Shown here in pieces: positions 42,735-52,064 of a stretch of 64,000 nucleotides of DNA. The translations under genes were made by a program, and so were the position numbers. The notes beneath the pieces were generated by a model. The model had not been told where the DNA came from. It worked only from the letters and a program-made list of their open reading frames with translations, and did no database searches. Source of the DNA: UBA4416 sp038327195 (GTDB lineage Bacteria > Bacteroidota > Bacteroidia > B-17B0 > Aurantibacillaceae); NCBI GenBank assembly GCA_038327195.1, contig JBBQKU010000022.1:1-64000 (forward strand), given 5' to 3'. Numbering within the stretch: position 1 is the stretch's first letter; each line of letters starts with the position of its first letter.

Positions 42735-44762
42735 ATGACTCCTAACGAAGCGCAACATAAAATAGAACATCTTTCGACTGAAATAGAACAGCATAATTAC
42801 AATTATTATGCACTTGATAAACCAACCATAAGCGATTTTGAATTTGATAAATTATTAGAAGAACTCATTCAATTAGAAAACCAATTTCCTGAATTTTTAT
42901 CACCAAATTCTCCAAGTCAGCGTGTTGGCGGACAAATAACCAAATCGTTTGTAAGTGTCAAACACCAATACTCGATGTTATCATTGAGTAATAGTTATAA
43001 CCAAGAAGATTTAATTGATTTTGACAGAAAAGTTAGAGAAGGTTTAGGAATAATTTCTAATGGATTATTTAATGAGCCAATTGAATACGTTTGCGAATTA
43101 AAATTTGATGGTTTATCCATCAGTTTAATATATGAACATGGCATTTTAAAACAAGCTATTACGCGTGGCGATGGCGTGCAAGGAGATGATGTAACAACGA
43201 ATGCTAAAACAATTAAATCAATCCCTTTAAAACTTAAAGGAAATTTCCCTCCATTATTTGAAATACGTGGTGAAATATTTATGCCTCGCCCAGTATTTGA
43301 TTCTATTAACAAAGAGCGCGAAGAGTTGGGCGATGCCTTATTAGCAAACCCTCGGAATGCAGCTTCAGGATCGATGAAAATGCAAGATTCGGCGCAAGTT
43401 GCTAAACGAAAGTTGGATTGCTTTTTATATTATTTATTAGGCGAAAATTTACCACATCAATCGCATTTTGAAAATATGCAATCCGCAAAAAAATGGGGTT
43501 TTAAAATTTCGGATGATGCAAAAATATGTAACGGTATTGATGAAGTAATTGATTTTATTAATTATTGGGACAAACAACGTTACCATTTACCTTATGATAT
43601 TGATGGTATTGTAATTAAAGTAAATAATTATAACCAACAACAAAACCTTGGTTTTACAGCCAAATCACCACGTTGGGCCATTGCTTATAAATTTAAAGCC
43701 GAACAAGTTAGTACCGAATTATTAAGCATTGCTTATCAAGTTGGACGCACAGGAGCGATAACTCCTGTTGCAAATTTACAACCAGTTGCATTAGGTGGAA
43801 CTACTGTAAAACGCGCATCATTACATAACGCTGATATTATTGAAAAATTAGATGTTAGAGTTGGTGATTTTGTGTTTGTAGAAAAAGGAGGTGAAATTAT
43901 TCCCAAAATAATTGGTGTTGATTTAACGAAACGAAAAAATAATACGCAGCCAACTGCATACATTACGCATTGTCCCGAATGTAATGCCAAATTAAAAAGA
44001 GATGAAGGTGAAGCCAATCATTTTTGTCCAAACGAAAATGAATGCCCGCCACAAGTTATTGGACGCATCGAACATTTTGTATCTCGTAAAGCTATGAATA
44101 TTGATAGCTTAGGTGGAGAAACCATTGTACAATTATACAAAGCCGGTTTAGTAAAAACCATTGCCGATTTATATGATTTAAAAAAAGAACACGTATTGCC
44201 TTTAGAACGCATGGCCGAAAAATCGGCAAACAATTTAATTGAAGGAATTGAAGCAAGCAAAAAAGTAGCTTTTGAACGCGTATTATATGCCATAGGCATT
44301 AGACACGTAGGAGAAACAACCGCTAAAAAAATTGCTAAAAAAGTAAAATCTTTAAATCATTTACTAAACTTAACCAAAGAAGAATTATTAGAAATTGACG
44401 AAGTTGGTGAAATAATTGCCATTAGTATTGCTGATTATTTTGAGAATGAACAAAATAAACAAATCATCCATAAACTAAAACAGGCTGGTTTACAATTTGA
44501 ATTAAGCGATGAGCAACAACAAGGCGGAACAGAAAAATTAAAAGAGTTAACCTTTGTTATTAGTGGTGTTTTTGAAAAGTATAGTCGCGAGCAATACAAA
44601 GAAATGATCGAATTAAATGGCGGTAAAAATTCGAGTTCTATTTCTAAAAAAACGAGTTTTATTTTAGCTGGAGAAAATATGGGTCCTGAAAAATTAAAGA
44701 AAGCTCAATCGCTTGGTGTAAAATTAATTAACGAAACTGAGTTTTTGGAAATGATTCAATAA
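42735..44762 (+). CDS. ligA: NAD-dependent DNA ligase
   Basis: 675 residues from ATG 42735; the 42 upstream in-frame residues are non-homologous. Domain order: Ia (YYALDKPTISDFEFDKLL), adenylation domain with catalytic K123 in ELKFDGLSIS, OB fold (VGRTGAITPVANLQPV), a zinc finger with four Cys (HCPECNAKL ... HFCPNENECPP), HhH repeats, and a C-terminal BRCT domain (FVISGVFEKYSREQYKEMIE). It seals nicks in replication and repair. Confidence 0.97.
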   Translation: MTPNEAQHKIEHLSTEIEQHNYNYYALDKPTISDFEFDKLLEELIQLENQFPEFLSPNSPSQRVGGQITKSFVSVKHQYSMLSLSNSYNQEDLIDFDRKVREGLGIISNGLFNEPIEYVCELKFDGLSISLIYEHGILKQAITRGDGVQGDDVTTNAKTIKSIPLKLKGNFPPLFEIRGEIFMPRPVFDSINKEREELGDALLANPRNAASGSMKMQDSAQVAKRKLDCFLYYLLGENLPHQSHFENMQSAKKWGFKISDDAKICNGIDEVIDFINYWDKQRYHLPYDIDGIVIKVNNYNQQQNLGFTAKSPRWAIAYKFKAEQVSTELLSIAYQVGRTGAITPVANLQPVALGGTTVKRASLHNADIIEKLDVRVGDFVFVEKGGEIIPKIIGVDLTKRKNNTQPTAYITHCPECNAKLKRDEGEANHFCPNENECPPQVIGRIEHFVSRKAMNIDSLGGETIVQLYKAGLVKTIADLYDLKKEHVLPLERMAEKSANNLIEGIEASKKVAFERVLYAIGIRHVGETTAKKIAKKVKSLNHLLNLTKEELLEIDEVGEIIAISIADYFENEQNKQIIHKLKQAGLQFELSDEQQQGGTEKLKELTFVISGVFEKYSREQYKEMIELNGGKNSSSISKKTSFILAGENMGPEKLKKAQSLGVKLINETEFLEMIQ

Positions 44763-44767
44763 TTTTT

Positions 44768-44920
44768 GCGTTAAGGATTGTAGTGTAAATCCTTTTTGTT
44801 GAATGGGGGTTTTCATCGGCCACTGAGCATGTCGAAGTCCCGAAACACCGAATCACAAAAAGATTGAAACGAAAAGCCTTACGAAAAATCGGGACAAGTT
44901 GAACCAAAGGGAAATGCCCA
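44768..44920. repeat. Composite dispersed repeat, inverted copy
   Basis: Read in reverse it gives GGGCATTTCCCTTTGGTTCA, CTTGTCCCGATTTTTCGTAA, GGCTTTTCGTTTCAATC and TCCTTAACGC, which are the same blocks in the same order as the left half of the 31.34-kb unit. It lies between ligA and the oxidoreductase gene. Confidence 0.65.
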
Positions 44921-44966
44921 AATAATAAAAAATAAACTAATTTACAAAAAATTAAAACGCTTAAAA

Positions 44967-45611
44967 ATGAAAACAGCAATTGTATTAGGAGCAACTGGAT
45001 TAATAGGAAAAAAAGTAACTGAACAATTATTAAAAAATGATCAGTATTCAACGGTTATTATATTAGTTAGAAATGCATTAAATATTAATCACCCCAAATT
45101 AAAACAACAAGTTTTTAATTATGATGCCATTGATAAAATGGTATTAAAAGGCGATGATTTATTTTGTTGTTTAGGCACAACTATTAAAACAGCTGGTAGC
45201 AAAGACGCTTTTAGAAAAGTAGATTTAGACTATGTAGTAAATGTTGCAAAAGCTGCAAAAGAAAACGGAATCAATCATTTTGCAGTTGTTTCGGCAATGG
45301 GAGCCGATAAAAATTCGAGTATATTTTATAATAAAACAAAAGGCGAAATGGAAGAAGCTATTAAAGCAATTGGTTTTAATGTTACTTACATCATTCGTCC
45401 TTCATTACTTTTAGGAGATCGTAAAGAATTTAGATTTGGAGAATTAATCAGTAAATTTATTATGATGACGCTGTCATTTTTAATTCCTAAAAAATACAGA
45501 GCTATTTATGATGTTCAAGTAGCGATAGCAATGATTCATTTTATGAACCAAAAAGAAAATGGATTTTTTGTAAAAGAAAATGATGAGCTGATAAACAACT
45601 CATCATTATAA
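44967..45611 (+). CDS. NAD(P)-binding atypical SDR oxidoreductase
   Basis: 214 residues. The Rossmann nucleotide-binding motif is AIVLGATGLIGKKV (G-x-x-G-x-x-G), with DLFCCLGTTIKTAGSKDAFR and FYNKTKGEMEEAI (Y-x-x-x-K). This resembles the HTATIP2/YbjT-like atypical SDR group. The substrate is unknown and nothing in its neighbourhood specifies a pathway. Confidence 0.85.
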   Translation: MKTAIVLGATGLIGKKVTEQLLKNDQYSTVIILVRNALNINHPKLKQQVFNYDAIDKMVLKGDDLFCCLGTTIKTAGSKDAFRKVDLDYVVNVAKAAKENGINHFAVVSAMGADKNSSIFYNKTKGEMEEAIKAIGFNVTYIIRPSLLLGDRKEFRFGELISKFIMMTLSFLIPKKYRAIYDVQVAIAMIHFMNQKENGFFVKENDELINNSSL

Positions 45612-45637
45612 TAAATTAGAAAAAATAATTAGAATTA

Positions 45638-46333
45638 TTAAACCAACTGCCCCATTAATTCTTCTAGTTCGGCTGTGGTTAAATCGCGCCATTCGCCAAT
45701 TTTTAATTTATCTAGTTTAATATTCATAACACGTACGCGTTGTAATTTTATAACCTGATAGTCATAAGCATTGCACATACGGCGTATTTGACGGTTTAAA
45801 CCTTGAGTTAAGGTAATTCTAAAAATACGTTTAGCGTCTGGCTCTTTGCTCACTTTACAAGGTTTTGTTATATCACCTTGTATATTTATACCTTCCGAAA
45901 TTTCTTTTAAAAATTGGGTTCTAACAGGTAAATTAAGCGTAACGATGTATTCTTTTTCGTGTTCATATTTAGAGTTCCCAATTTTATTAATAATTTCTGC
46001 ATGGTTCGTTAATAAAATTAATCCTTCTGATTCTTTATCTAAACGGCCAACTGGATAAATACTTTGTGTATGACCAATTGCATCAATAATATTATTTTCT
46101 ATTTTTTCACTTGTACATTCAATACCTTTTGGTTTATTGTAAACGATATAAGTTGGTGTAAATTCTTTTTGAGTTAAAGGAATTCCATCAATTAAAATTT
46201 CATCACCATCTTTTATTTTAGTACTAAAATTTGCTAATTTACCATTAACCAAAATTCGTTTATTCTCAATCATGTCATAAGCTTTACGACGAGATGTAAA
46301 ACCATTTAATCCTATATATTTATCTACTTTCAT
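45638..46333 (-). CDS. rluF: 23S rRNA pseudouridine synthase RluF/RluB-type
   Basis: 231 residues. An N-terminal S4 domain (VDKYIGLNGFTSRRKAYDMI, then LVNGKLANFSTKIKDGDEI) precedes the catalytic GRLDKESEGLILLTN with the invariant Asp. GLNRQIRRMCNAYDYQVIKL followed by LQRVRVMNIKL is the RluF-like C-terminus. RluF makes pseudouridine 2604 of 23S rRNA. Confidence 0.9.
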   Translation of the reverse strand: MKVDKYIGLNGFTSRRKAYDMIENKRILVNGKLANFSTKIKDGDEILIDGIPLTQKEFTPTYIVYNKPKGIECTSEKIENNIIDAIGHTQSIYPVGRLDKESEGLILLTNHAEIINKIGNSKYEHEKEYIVTLNLPVRTQFLKEISEGINIQGDITKPCKVSKEPDAKRIFRITLTQGLNRQIRRMCNAYDYQVIKLQRVRVMNIKLDKLKIGEWRDLTTAELEELMGQLV

Positions 46334-46375
46334 TTTATTATTTTAATATATTAATATTTTGTGTTATTCTATTTA

Positions 46376-46632
46376 TGTCACTTCGAGCGGAGTTGAGAAG
46401 CTACTAATATAAACATTTACTATTCAAATTCTCGACTTCGCTCGAACTGACAATGGTTTCAACTTCACTCTAACTGACATCCTCAAACTGTCACTTCGAG
46501 CGAAGTCGAGAAGCTACAAATATAAAACATTTACTATTCTAGTTCTCGACTTCACTCGAACTGACAATGGTTTCGACTTCGCTCGAACTAACATCCTCAA
46601 ACTGTCACTTCGAGCGAAGTCGAGAAGAGATG
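46376..46632. repeat. REP-like palindrome cluster, 2.2 tandem units of about 113 bp
   Basis: Units begin TGTCACTTCGAGCG at 46376, 46489 and 46603. Each full unit contains the forward motif TGTCACTTCGAGCGAAGTCG and two reverse copies (TTCTCGACTTCGCTCGAACT), so it can fold on itself. The third unit is partial and ends 4 bp before the stop codon of the GIY-YIG gene. Confidence 0.9.
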
Positions 46633-46636
46633 TTTA

Positions 46637-46969
46637 TTATTTTAAATAGCGATACATGTTTTTATGAGACGTTTCATTATTGCACCTCGCTTTATCTATT
46701 AAGAGCTTCCAATCACTATTAATAAGAGCTTCTTTTTTTGCTTTACTCCATTTTTTAATTCGAGTTTCCCATTCAATTGCTAAATTAAAATCTGTAAATA
46801 ATTCACAATACACTAATTCAACTGGACGCCTGATATGAGTGTAAGCTTCTTTATTAATTCCTTTATTATGTTGTATTAACCTTCTTTCAGTATTATTAGT
46901 AATACCTGTGTAATAAGTTAAATCCTTACATTTTAAAATATAAACATATAGGTATTTTACTGTTTTCAT
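46637..46969 (-). CDS. GIY-YIG nuclease family protein
   Basis: 110 residues from the ATG at 46967-46969. An in-frame extension to 47011 only translates a REP palindrome (SVRAKSRT) and is rejected. GIY-YIG core: YVYILKC (GIY strand), YYTGITNN (YIG strand), the Arg of TERRLIQHNKG, and catalytic Glu in FNLAIEWETRIKKW. This is the single-domain UPF0213/YhbQ-like endonuclease type. REP palindromes lie 16 bp upstream of its start and 4 bp beyond its stop. Confidence 0.9.
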   Translation of the reverse strand: MKTVKYLYVYILKCKDLTYYTGITNNTERRLIQHNKGINKEAYTHIRRPVELVYCELFTDFNLAIEWETRIKKWSKAKKEALINSDWKLLIDKARCNNETSHKNMYRYLK

Positions 46970-46985
46970 TTTAGTTTTTTTATAG

Positions 46986-47010
46986 GTTCTCGACTTCGCT
47001 CGAACTGACA
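46986..47010. repeat. Solo REP palindrome upstream of the GIY-YIG gene
   Basis: GTTCTCGACTTCGCTCGAAC(TGACA) matches the motif of the 46.4-46.6-kb cluster. It occupies the leader between the DEAD-box helicase gene and the GIY-YIG start. Confidence 0.85.
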
Positions 47011-47028
47011 AAAAAAGTTTTTCTATTA

Positions 47029-48261
47029 TTATTTTTTCTTCTTACTTTTTCCTTTGTATTTTTTTTCTTCTTGCTCAGCTTCGCGTAATAATTGTTTCCA
47101 ATTACCATTTACATCTTCAGTTAACGCTAATGTTTCTGAATAATCAGCTTTATCAACGTGTAACACATTTACTTTTTTATCCATAAACTGTTCTATTTCG
47201 TCCAATAAAGGTTTTTCTTCAGGACTGCAAAGCGAAACAGCAACACCTTTTTGAGTTCCGCGTCCTGTGCGCCCTACTCTATGCACATAATTTTCGGCAA
47301 CATCTGGCAAATCATAATTAATCACGTAATCTACATTTGCAATATCAACACCACGCGCACTAATATCAGTAGCTACTAAAACTTTAAATGTTCCATTTTT
47401 AAATTCGGTCATCACATCCATTCTACTTTCCTGATCTTTACCACCGTGCATGGTTTGTGTTTTAATACCAACTCTATTCATAGCATCAAAAACTCGTTCG
47501 GCACGTACTTTGGTTCTAACAAAAACTAAAATTCTGCTCTCTGGATTTTCATTTACAATACGTTCTAAAAAGAAACGCTTATCATCCATACTCACAAACA
47601 TAACTGAATGCGTTACGTTTTTAGAAACTGGATCTTTAGGCGAAATTTGTATGCGTATGGCATTTCTAACAATTGAATAGGCTAGTTTTTTTATTTTTTC
47701 ATTTATAGTAGCTGAGAAAAAAAGTGTTTGTCGCTGACGAGGTAAATATTTAATCAAGTCTTCAATATCCTTATAAAAACCTAAATCCAACATTAAATCC
47801 GCTTCATCCAACACCAATACTTTTATATCTCTTAATACCAAATAACCTTGATTAACTAAATCAAAAACTCTACCAGGTGTTGCAACAATAATATCTACAC
47901 CTTCGTGTAATTGCTTTATTTGAGGATCTTGTTCAACTCCGCCATAAATACCAAGTGTTTTTACATCGGTATATTTTCCTAATTTTTCAAAAACTTCGGT
48001 AATTTGAATAGCTAATTCGTGTGTGGGAACCATTACAATCGCTTGCACACCTTGTCTTGTTCCGGCATTTGAAATTAAATGAATAATTGGAATAGCAAAG
48101 GCAGCTGTTTTACCAGTACCCGTTTGAGCAATGGCTAAAACATCTTCGCCATTTAAAATATTTGGAATTGCCTTAAACTGAATATCAGTTGGGCGTCTGA
48201 ATCCTAACTCTTGTAAACTTTGTTTTAATTCAGGTATAATATGGTACTCTTCAAATTTCAT
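47029..48261 (-). CDS. DEAD-box RNA helicase (RhlE-like)
   Basis: 410 residues with the complete motif set: the Q motif region RRPTDIQFKAIPNIL, A-Q-T-G-T-G-K-T (Walker A), PTHELAIQ (Ia), TPGR (Ib), D-E-A-D (II), S-A-T (III), and HRVGRTGRG (VI). It ends in a short basic tail (KKYKGKSKKKK). It unwinds RNA in ribosome assembly or RNA decay. It is upstream of the GIY-YIG gene on the same strand. Confidence 0.95.
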   Translation of the reverse strand: MKFEEYHIIPELKQSLQELGFRRPTDIQFKAIPNILNGEDVLAIAQTGTGKTAAFAIPIIHLISNAGTRQGVQAIVMVPTHELAIQITEVFEKLGKYTDVKTLGIYGGVEQDPQIKQLHEGVDIIVATPGRVFDLVNQGYLVLRDIKVLVLDEADLMLDLGFYKDIEDLIKYLPRQRQTLFFSATINEKIKKLAYSIVRNAIRIQISPKDPVSKNVTHSVMFVSMDDKRFFLERIVNENPESRILVFVRTKVRAERVFDAMNRVGIKTQTMHGGKDQESRMDVMTEFKNGTFKVLVATDISARGVDIANVDYVINYDLPDVAENYVHRVGRTGRGTQKGVAVSLCSPEEKPLLDEIEQFMDKKVNVLHVDKADYSETLALTEDVNGNWKQLLREAEQEEKKYKGKSKKKK

Positions 48262-48315
48262 AGTGCAAAGGTAACATAAATTAACCTTAAGCCCCGCATA
48301 ACCAACATATTAAAA

Positions 48316-48579
48316 TCAAACAATCTTATCTAAATAAAACACTAATAAATCATAGTGCGTTTGGAAGTCTCTTTGGTAACTTGTTGTGGCATATTCTTTA
48401 GGATTGGCATAACTTAAGTTCTCGAAACCATTTAGTGAATGATTAAAATTATCACTATCCATTTTACCCGCAAATAAAGCTTTGTTAGTTTCTAATAATC
48501 TAAAAATATCTAAAGCTGATTTATGAACTGAATTGTTTTTATAATTCTTAATTTCTAATATAACATCGTTTATACGCAT
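48316..48579 (-). CDS. Hypothetical small protein
   Basis: 87 residues, predicted soluble and mainly helical, with no recognised domain. Reading-frame composition and AT-rich codons resemble its neighbours, and it is 54 bp upstream of the helicase gene on the same strand. The function is unknown. Confidence 0.5.
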   Translation of the reverse strand: MRINDVILEIKNYKNNSVHKSALDIFRLLETNKALFAGKMDSDNFNHSLNGFENLSYANPKEYATTSYQRDFQTHYDLLVFYLDKIV

Positions 48580-48611
48580 AAGACAAAGTTAAAACAAATT
48601 TGGCGATATTT

Positions 48612-48705
48612 GCGTGAGGGATGCAAGCGGAAATCCTTTTGTTCGTGCCTCACAAAAGATTGAAGTGACAGCCCGACGGCGCCTGTATTTTGCGCCGGCA
48701 CGCCC
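48612..48705. repeat. Composite dispersed repeat, short copy
   Basis: GCGTGAGGGATGCAAGCGGA, AAAGATTGAAGTGACAGCCC and GGCGCCTGTATTTTGCGCCG (a GGCGC hairpin), ending CACGCCC. The GGGATGCAAGCGGAAA and GACAGCCC blocks are those of the right half of the 31.5-kb units. Confidence 0.8.
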
Positions 48706-48763
48706 AAATAATAAAAAAAATTATTACAAAAAAACACTACATTTAAATTCTAAAACTAAAACT

Positions 48764-49150
48764 ATGAAAACTGTTATCACTTCAGAAAATGCACCAAAAC
48801 CAATAGGACCATATAGTCATGCCAATATGGTTCCCGCTTCGGGCAATCTATTATTTGTATCGGGACAAGTTGCTAAAGATGCAAAAACAGGAGAATTACT
48901 ATTAGGAGATATTAAAACTGAAACTAAAAAAGTAATGGAAAACGTTTTCGCTATTTTAACTGAAGCAGAAATGGATTTCACGCATGTTGTAAAAACAACC
49001 ATTTTCATGAAAGACATGAATTTTTTTGGAGAAATGAATGAAGTATATGGTTCATATTTTAGCGGTAATTTTCCAGCGAGAGAAACTGTTCAAGTATCAA
49101 GATTACCATTAGATGTTAATGTTGAAATTTCAGTAATAGCTGTTAAGTAA
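48764..49150 (+). CDS. RidA family enamine/imine deaminase
   Basis: 128 residues from ATG 48764; the 50-residue in-frame upstream extension runs through a repeat and is rejected. MKTVITSENAPKPIGPYSHA and NLLFVSGQVAKDAKTGELL are the RidA N-terminus; NFPARETVQVSRLPLDVNVE supplies the catalytic Arg (R106) and the conserved P-x-x-x-x-V-E-I-S end. It hydrolyses reactive 2-aminoacrylate-type enamines released by PLP enzymes. Confidence 0.95.
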   Translation: MKTVITSENAPKPIGPYSHANMVPASGNLLFVSGQVAKDAKTGELLLGDIKTETKKVMENVFAILTEAEMDFTHVVKTTIFMKDMNFFGEMNEVYGSYFSGNFPARETVQVSRLPLDVNVEISVIAVK

Positions 49151-49207
49151 TTATTTTTTCTAATGCTACGAATGAGCAAATAAATTTTTTTCTTTCACAA
49201 ATTGTAC

Positions 49208-49215
49208 TAAATTTG
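49208..49215 (+). promoter_or_regulatory. -7 element upstream of the 49235 gene
   Basis: TAAATTTG is a perfect TAnnTTTG box 20 bp before ATG 49235. The -33 position holds only T-rich sequence, so the promoter is weakly supported. Confidence 0.35.
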
Positions 49216-49234
49216 GTAAACAAAAACTAAAAAG

Positions 49235-49906
49235 ATGAAAAAAAATTACGTTAACTCAGTTTCAATTGTTACTCTAATTTTATTATTCAGTTTTCAAAAT
49301 ACTGATGCACAATGTTTCCGTAAAGGTTCTTTACTTATTAGTGTAACGGAAGGTTCTACATTTGCCAATTATAAAACAAGTGATATTAGTGAGTCAAAAC
49401 CCAAGGTTGTACACGAATCTTTTATGATGGGAGATAGAGATCCTTTAGTATTAGAATATGCTGTTTCAAATTGTTGGGGAATTGGATTTAGCTCTGGCGC
49501 TGATATTTTTAGAGTTAACTCATCTAGTTTTTATGGATTTTCATCAGGTGATCAACCGTTAAAAATTACAACTTCAGAATTTACATTTGATGTGAACTAC
49601 CATGTTTTTGTAAATAAAAAATTAGATTTATCAATCTTCACTTCAGCTGGTGCATTTTCAGTAGCTTTTAAAGGTAATAATAGTGATGTGTCCTATAATC
49701 ATTCTTCAACAGGTACGATTATAAGATACGGTACACGTGCGCGTTACTATTTTTACAAACGTTTAGGCGCAATTGGAATGATTAGTTCTTATGCAGCAAA
49801 TAGTTCTCCAAAAGATGTGAAAGGAAACACAGAAGCAAAAAACTATTCAACTTCAATTAACGGTATGGCAATTGAAATGGGATTATGTTTCCGTATTTTA
49901 AGATAA
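49235..49906 (+). CDS. Secreted outer-membrane-type beta protein, hypothetical
   Basis: 223 residues with a signal peptide (cleavage near NTDAQ). The mature part alternates aromatic and polar residues in short strands (FDVNYHVFVNKKLDLSIFTS and TRARYYFYKRLGAIGMIS) and ends GLCFRILR, as in small eight-strand outer-membrane barrels. The function is unknown. Confidence 0.65.
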   Translation: MKKNYVNSVSIVTLILLFSFQNTDAQCFRKGSLLISVTEGSTFANYKTSDISESKPKVVHESFMMGDRDPLVLEYAVSNCWGIGFSSGADIFRVNSSSFYGFSSGDQPLKITTSEFTFDVNYHVFVNKKLDLSIFTSAGAFSVAFKGNNSDVSYNHSSTGTIIRYGTRARYYFYKRLGAIGMISSYAANSSPKDVKGNTEAKNYSTSINGMAIEMGLCFRILR

Positions 49907-49916
49907 TTCGTTCTAA

Positions 49917-51962
49917 TTAATCTTTTTTCACCAAACCTGCTCTTCTCAATAAAGCTTTCGGATCGGCTTCTCTACCTCTGAATCTTTTATATAAGATAGA
50001 AGGATGTTCGCTACCACCTTTTGATAAGATATTTTCATAAAATGAATTAGCAACTTCTTTATTAAAAATTCCTTTTTCTTTAAAGGCTTCAAAAGCATCG
50101 GCATCAATAACCTCAGCCCATTTATAAGAATAATATCCTGAAGAATAACCTCCCGAAAAAATATGAGAAAAAGAACATGATGTACTTGTTTCAGGTACAG
50201 AATCCATCAAATCTGTTTTGGCTGTAACTTTAGTTTCAAAATCTTTGACGCTTGTAATATTTTTTGGATTTTGACTATGCCAAGCCATATCTAAAGTTGC
50301 TAAACCTATTTGTCTGATGGTTGCTAAGCCACTTTGGAAATTTGATGAATCCACAATTTTTTGAATGTATTCTGCTGGAATTGTTTCTCCTGTAATATAA
50401 TGTTTGGCAAATAAATCCAAACACTCTTTTTCATAACACCAATTCTCTAAAATTTGAGAAGGTAACTCAACAAAATCCCAATACACACTTGTGCCAGAAA
50501 TGCTTCCATACTGACTATTTGCACACATGCCATGTAAGGCGTGCCCAAACTCATGAAACAAGGTAGTCACTTCATTAAACGTTAATAAAGACGGCTTACT
50601 TTCTGTAGGTTTTGTAAAATTGCAAACAATAGAAACGTGTGGTCTGATATTTACACCATTAGTAATTTTTTGATTTTTAAATGAGGTCATCCAAGCACCT
50701 TGTCGTTTGCCAGCTCGAGGAAAAAAATCGGCATAAAAAACAGCTAACAAATCTCCTTTTGCATTTTTCACTTCATAAGTTGTTACATCTTTATGATATA
50801 ATGGAATGTCAGTTCTTTGAATAAATGATAAACCATATAATTTTTTAGCTGTTTCGAAAACACCAGCTATTACGTTTTCCAATTTAAAATACGGACGTAA
50901 TAATTCATCATCAATGGCGAATTTTTCTTTTTTTAATTTTTCTGCGTAATACGTAACGTCCCATTTTTTTAAATCTGACGGACCACCAATTGATTTACTA
51001 TAGGCTTTTAATTCTGCTAATTCATCTTTAGCAAATGACAGTGAATTATCTAATAAATTTTCTAAAAATGAAAATACTTTATTTGGAGATTCTGCCATCC
51101 GTTCTTCTAAAACAAAATCAGCATGTGATTTATAACCCAATATCAAAGCACGTTCATGTCTCAAAACAGCAATTTGCTTTAACACATTTTGGTTATCGTG
51201 TTCATTGTTTTTAAAAGCTTTAGAACCGTAGGCCTTAAATAATTGTTCTTTCAGTATTCTGTTATCCGAATAAGTCATAAAAGGTCCGTAACTTGGATAA
51301 TCCAAAGTAAAAACCCAAGCATTTTCTTTTCCTTTTTCAGAAGCTGTAATTTTAGCAGCTTCAATAATTCCTTCTGGTAATCCAGATAAATCAGCCAAAT
51401 TTGTAATCACTAATTCGTAGGCATTGCTTTCTGCTAAAACGTTTTCGCTGTATGTTAAAGATAAATGTGATTTTTCTTTATCAATTGCTCTTACCTTTTC
51501 TTTTTGAACCGTATCTAATTTTGAACCATTACGAACAAAACTTTTATAGGTTGTATTAAGTAACGTATGCTGTTCTGCAGTTAAAGTCAATGAACTTCTC
51601 GTATTATAAACTATTTCAACTTTTTTAAAAAGCTCGTCATTCAACATAATATCATTTGAATAATCACTTAACTTCGGAGAAATTTCTTTTGCTAATTCCT
51701 GCATTTCTTTTGAGGTTTCAGCTGAATTTAAATTGAAAAAGGCAGAACTCACCAATTCCATTAATCCTCCAACTTTTTCTAGAGTTTCAATTGTATTAGC
51801 AAAATTAGGGGTTTCTTTGTTATTAATAATTGCATCAACCTCTGCTAAACCTTGCTTAATACCTTCGTCGATGGCAGGAAGATAATGTTCAACTTTAATT
51901 TTATCAAATGGATAAGTATCAAATGGCGTATTGAAATCAGAAAAAAATGGATTATTCATCAT
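49917..51962 (-). CDS. M3 family oligopeptidase (Dcp/PrlC-like)
   Basis: 681 residues without a signal peptide. The zinc motif HEFGHALHG lies at residues 470-478 (H470-E-F-G-H474), with the downstream Glu in SVYWDFVELPSQILENW. The N-terminus NPFFSDFNTPFDTYPFDKIK and the SGGYSSGYYSYKWAEVIDAD block are typical of the Dcp/oligopeptidase A subgroup. It degrades cytosolic peptides, including cleaved signal peptides, which complements SppA. Confidence 0.95.
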   Translation of the reverse strand: MMNNPFFSDFNTPFDTYPFDKIKVEHYLPAIDEGIKQGLAEVDAIINNKETPNFANTIETLEKVGGLMELVSSAFFNLNSAETSKEMQELAKEISPKLSDYSNDIMLNDELFKKVEIVYNTRSSLTLTAEQHTLLNTTYKSFVRNGSKLDTVQKEKVRAIDKEKSHLSLTYSENVLAESNAYELVITNLADLSGLPEGIIEAAKITASEKGKENAWVFTLDYPSYGPFMTYSDNRILKEQLFKAYGSKAFKNNEHDNQNVLKQIAVLRHERALILGYKSHADFVLEERMAESPNKVFSFLENLLDNSLSFAKDELAELKAYSKSIGGPSDLKKWDVTYYAEKLKKEKFAIDDELLRPYFKLENVIAGVFETAKKLYGLSFIQRTDIPLYHKDVTTYEVKNAKGDLLAVFYADFFPRAGKRQGAWMTSFKNQKITNGVNIRPHVSIVCNFTKPTESKPSLLTFNEVTTLFHEFGHALHGMCANSQYGSISGTSVYWDFVELPSQILENWCYEKECLDLFAKHYITGETIPAEYIQKIVDSSNFQSGLATIRQIGLATLDMAWHSQNPKNITSVKDFETKVTAKTDLMDSVPETSTSCSFSHIFSGGYSSGYYSYKWAEVIDADAFEAFKEKGIFNKEVANSFYENILSKGGSEHPSILYKRFRGREADPKALLRRAGLVKKD

Positions 51963-52064
51963 GTGTTTATTTAAAATGTAATTTATTACAAATCAAATAT
52001 ACAATGGAATAGCAAAAATTAAGAAAAAAAATGTCTTAATTAAGCTTAAAAATAAAAACTTAGA

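Noticed and set aside
46376..46632. CRISPR array
   Set aside because: Motifs are REP palindromes in both orientations, spacers are themselves repeated, and no cas gene is present.
46970..47011. Upstream extension of the GIY-YIG protein
   Set aside because: The extra residues only translate the REP palindrome; MKTVKYLYVY at 46969 is the family-like start.
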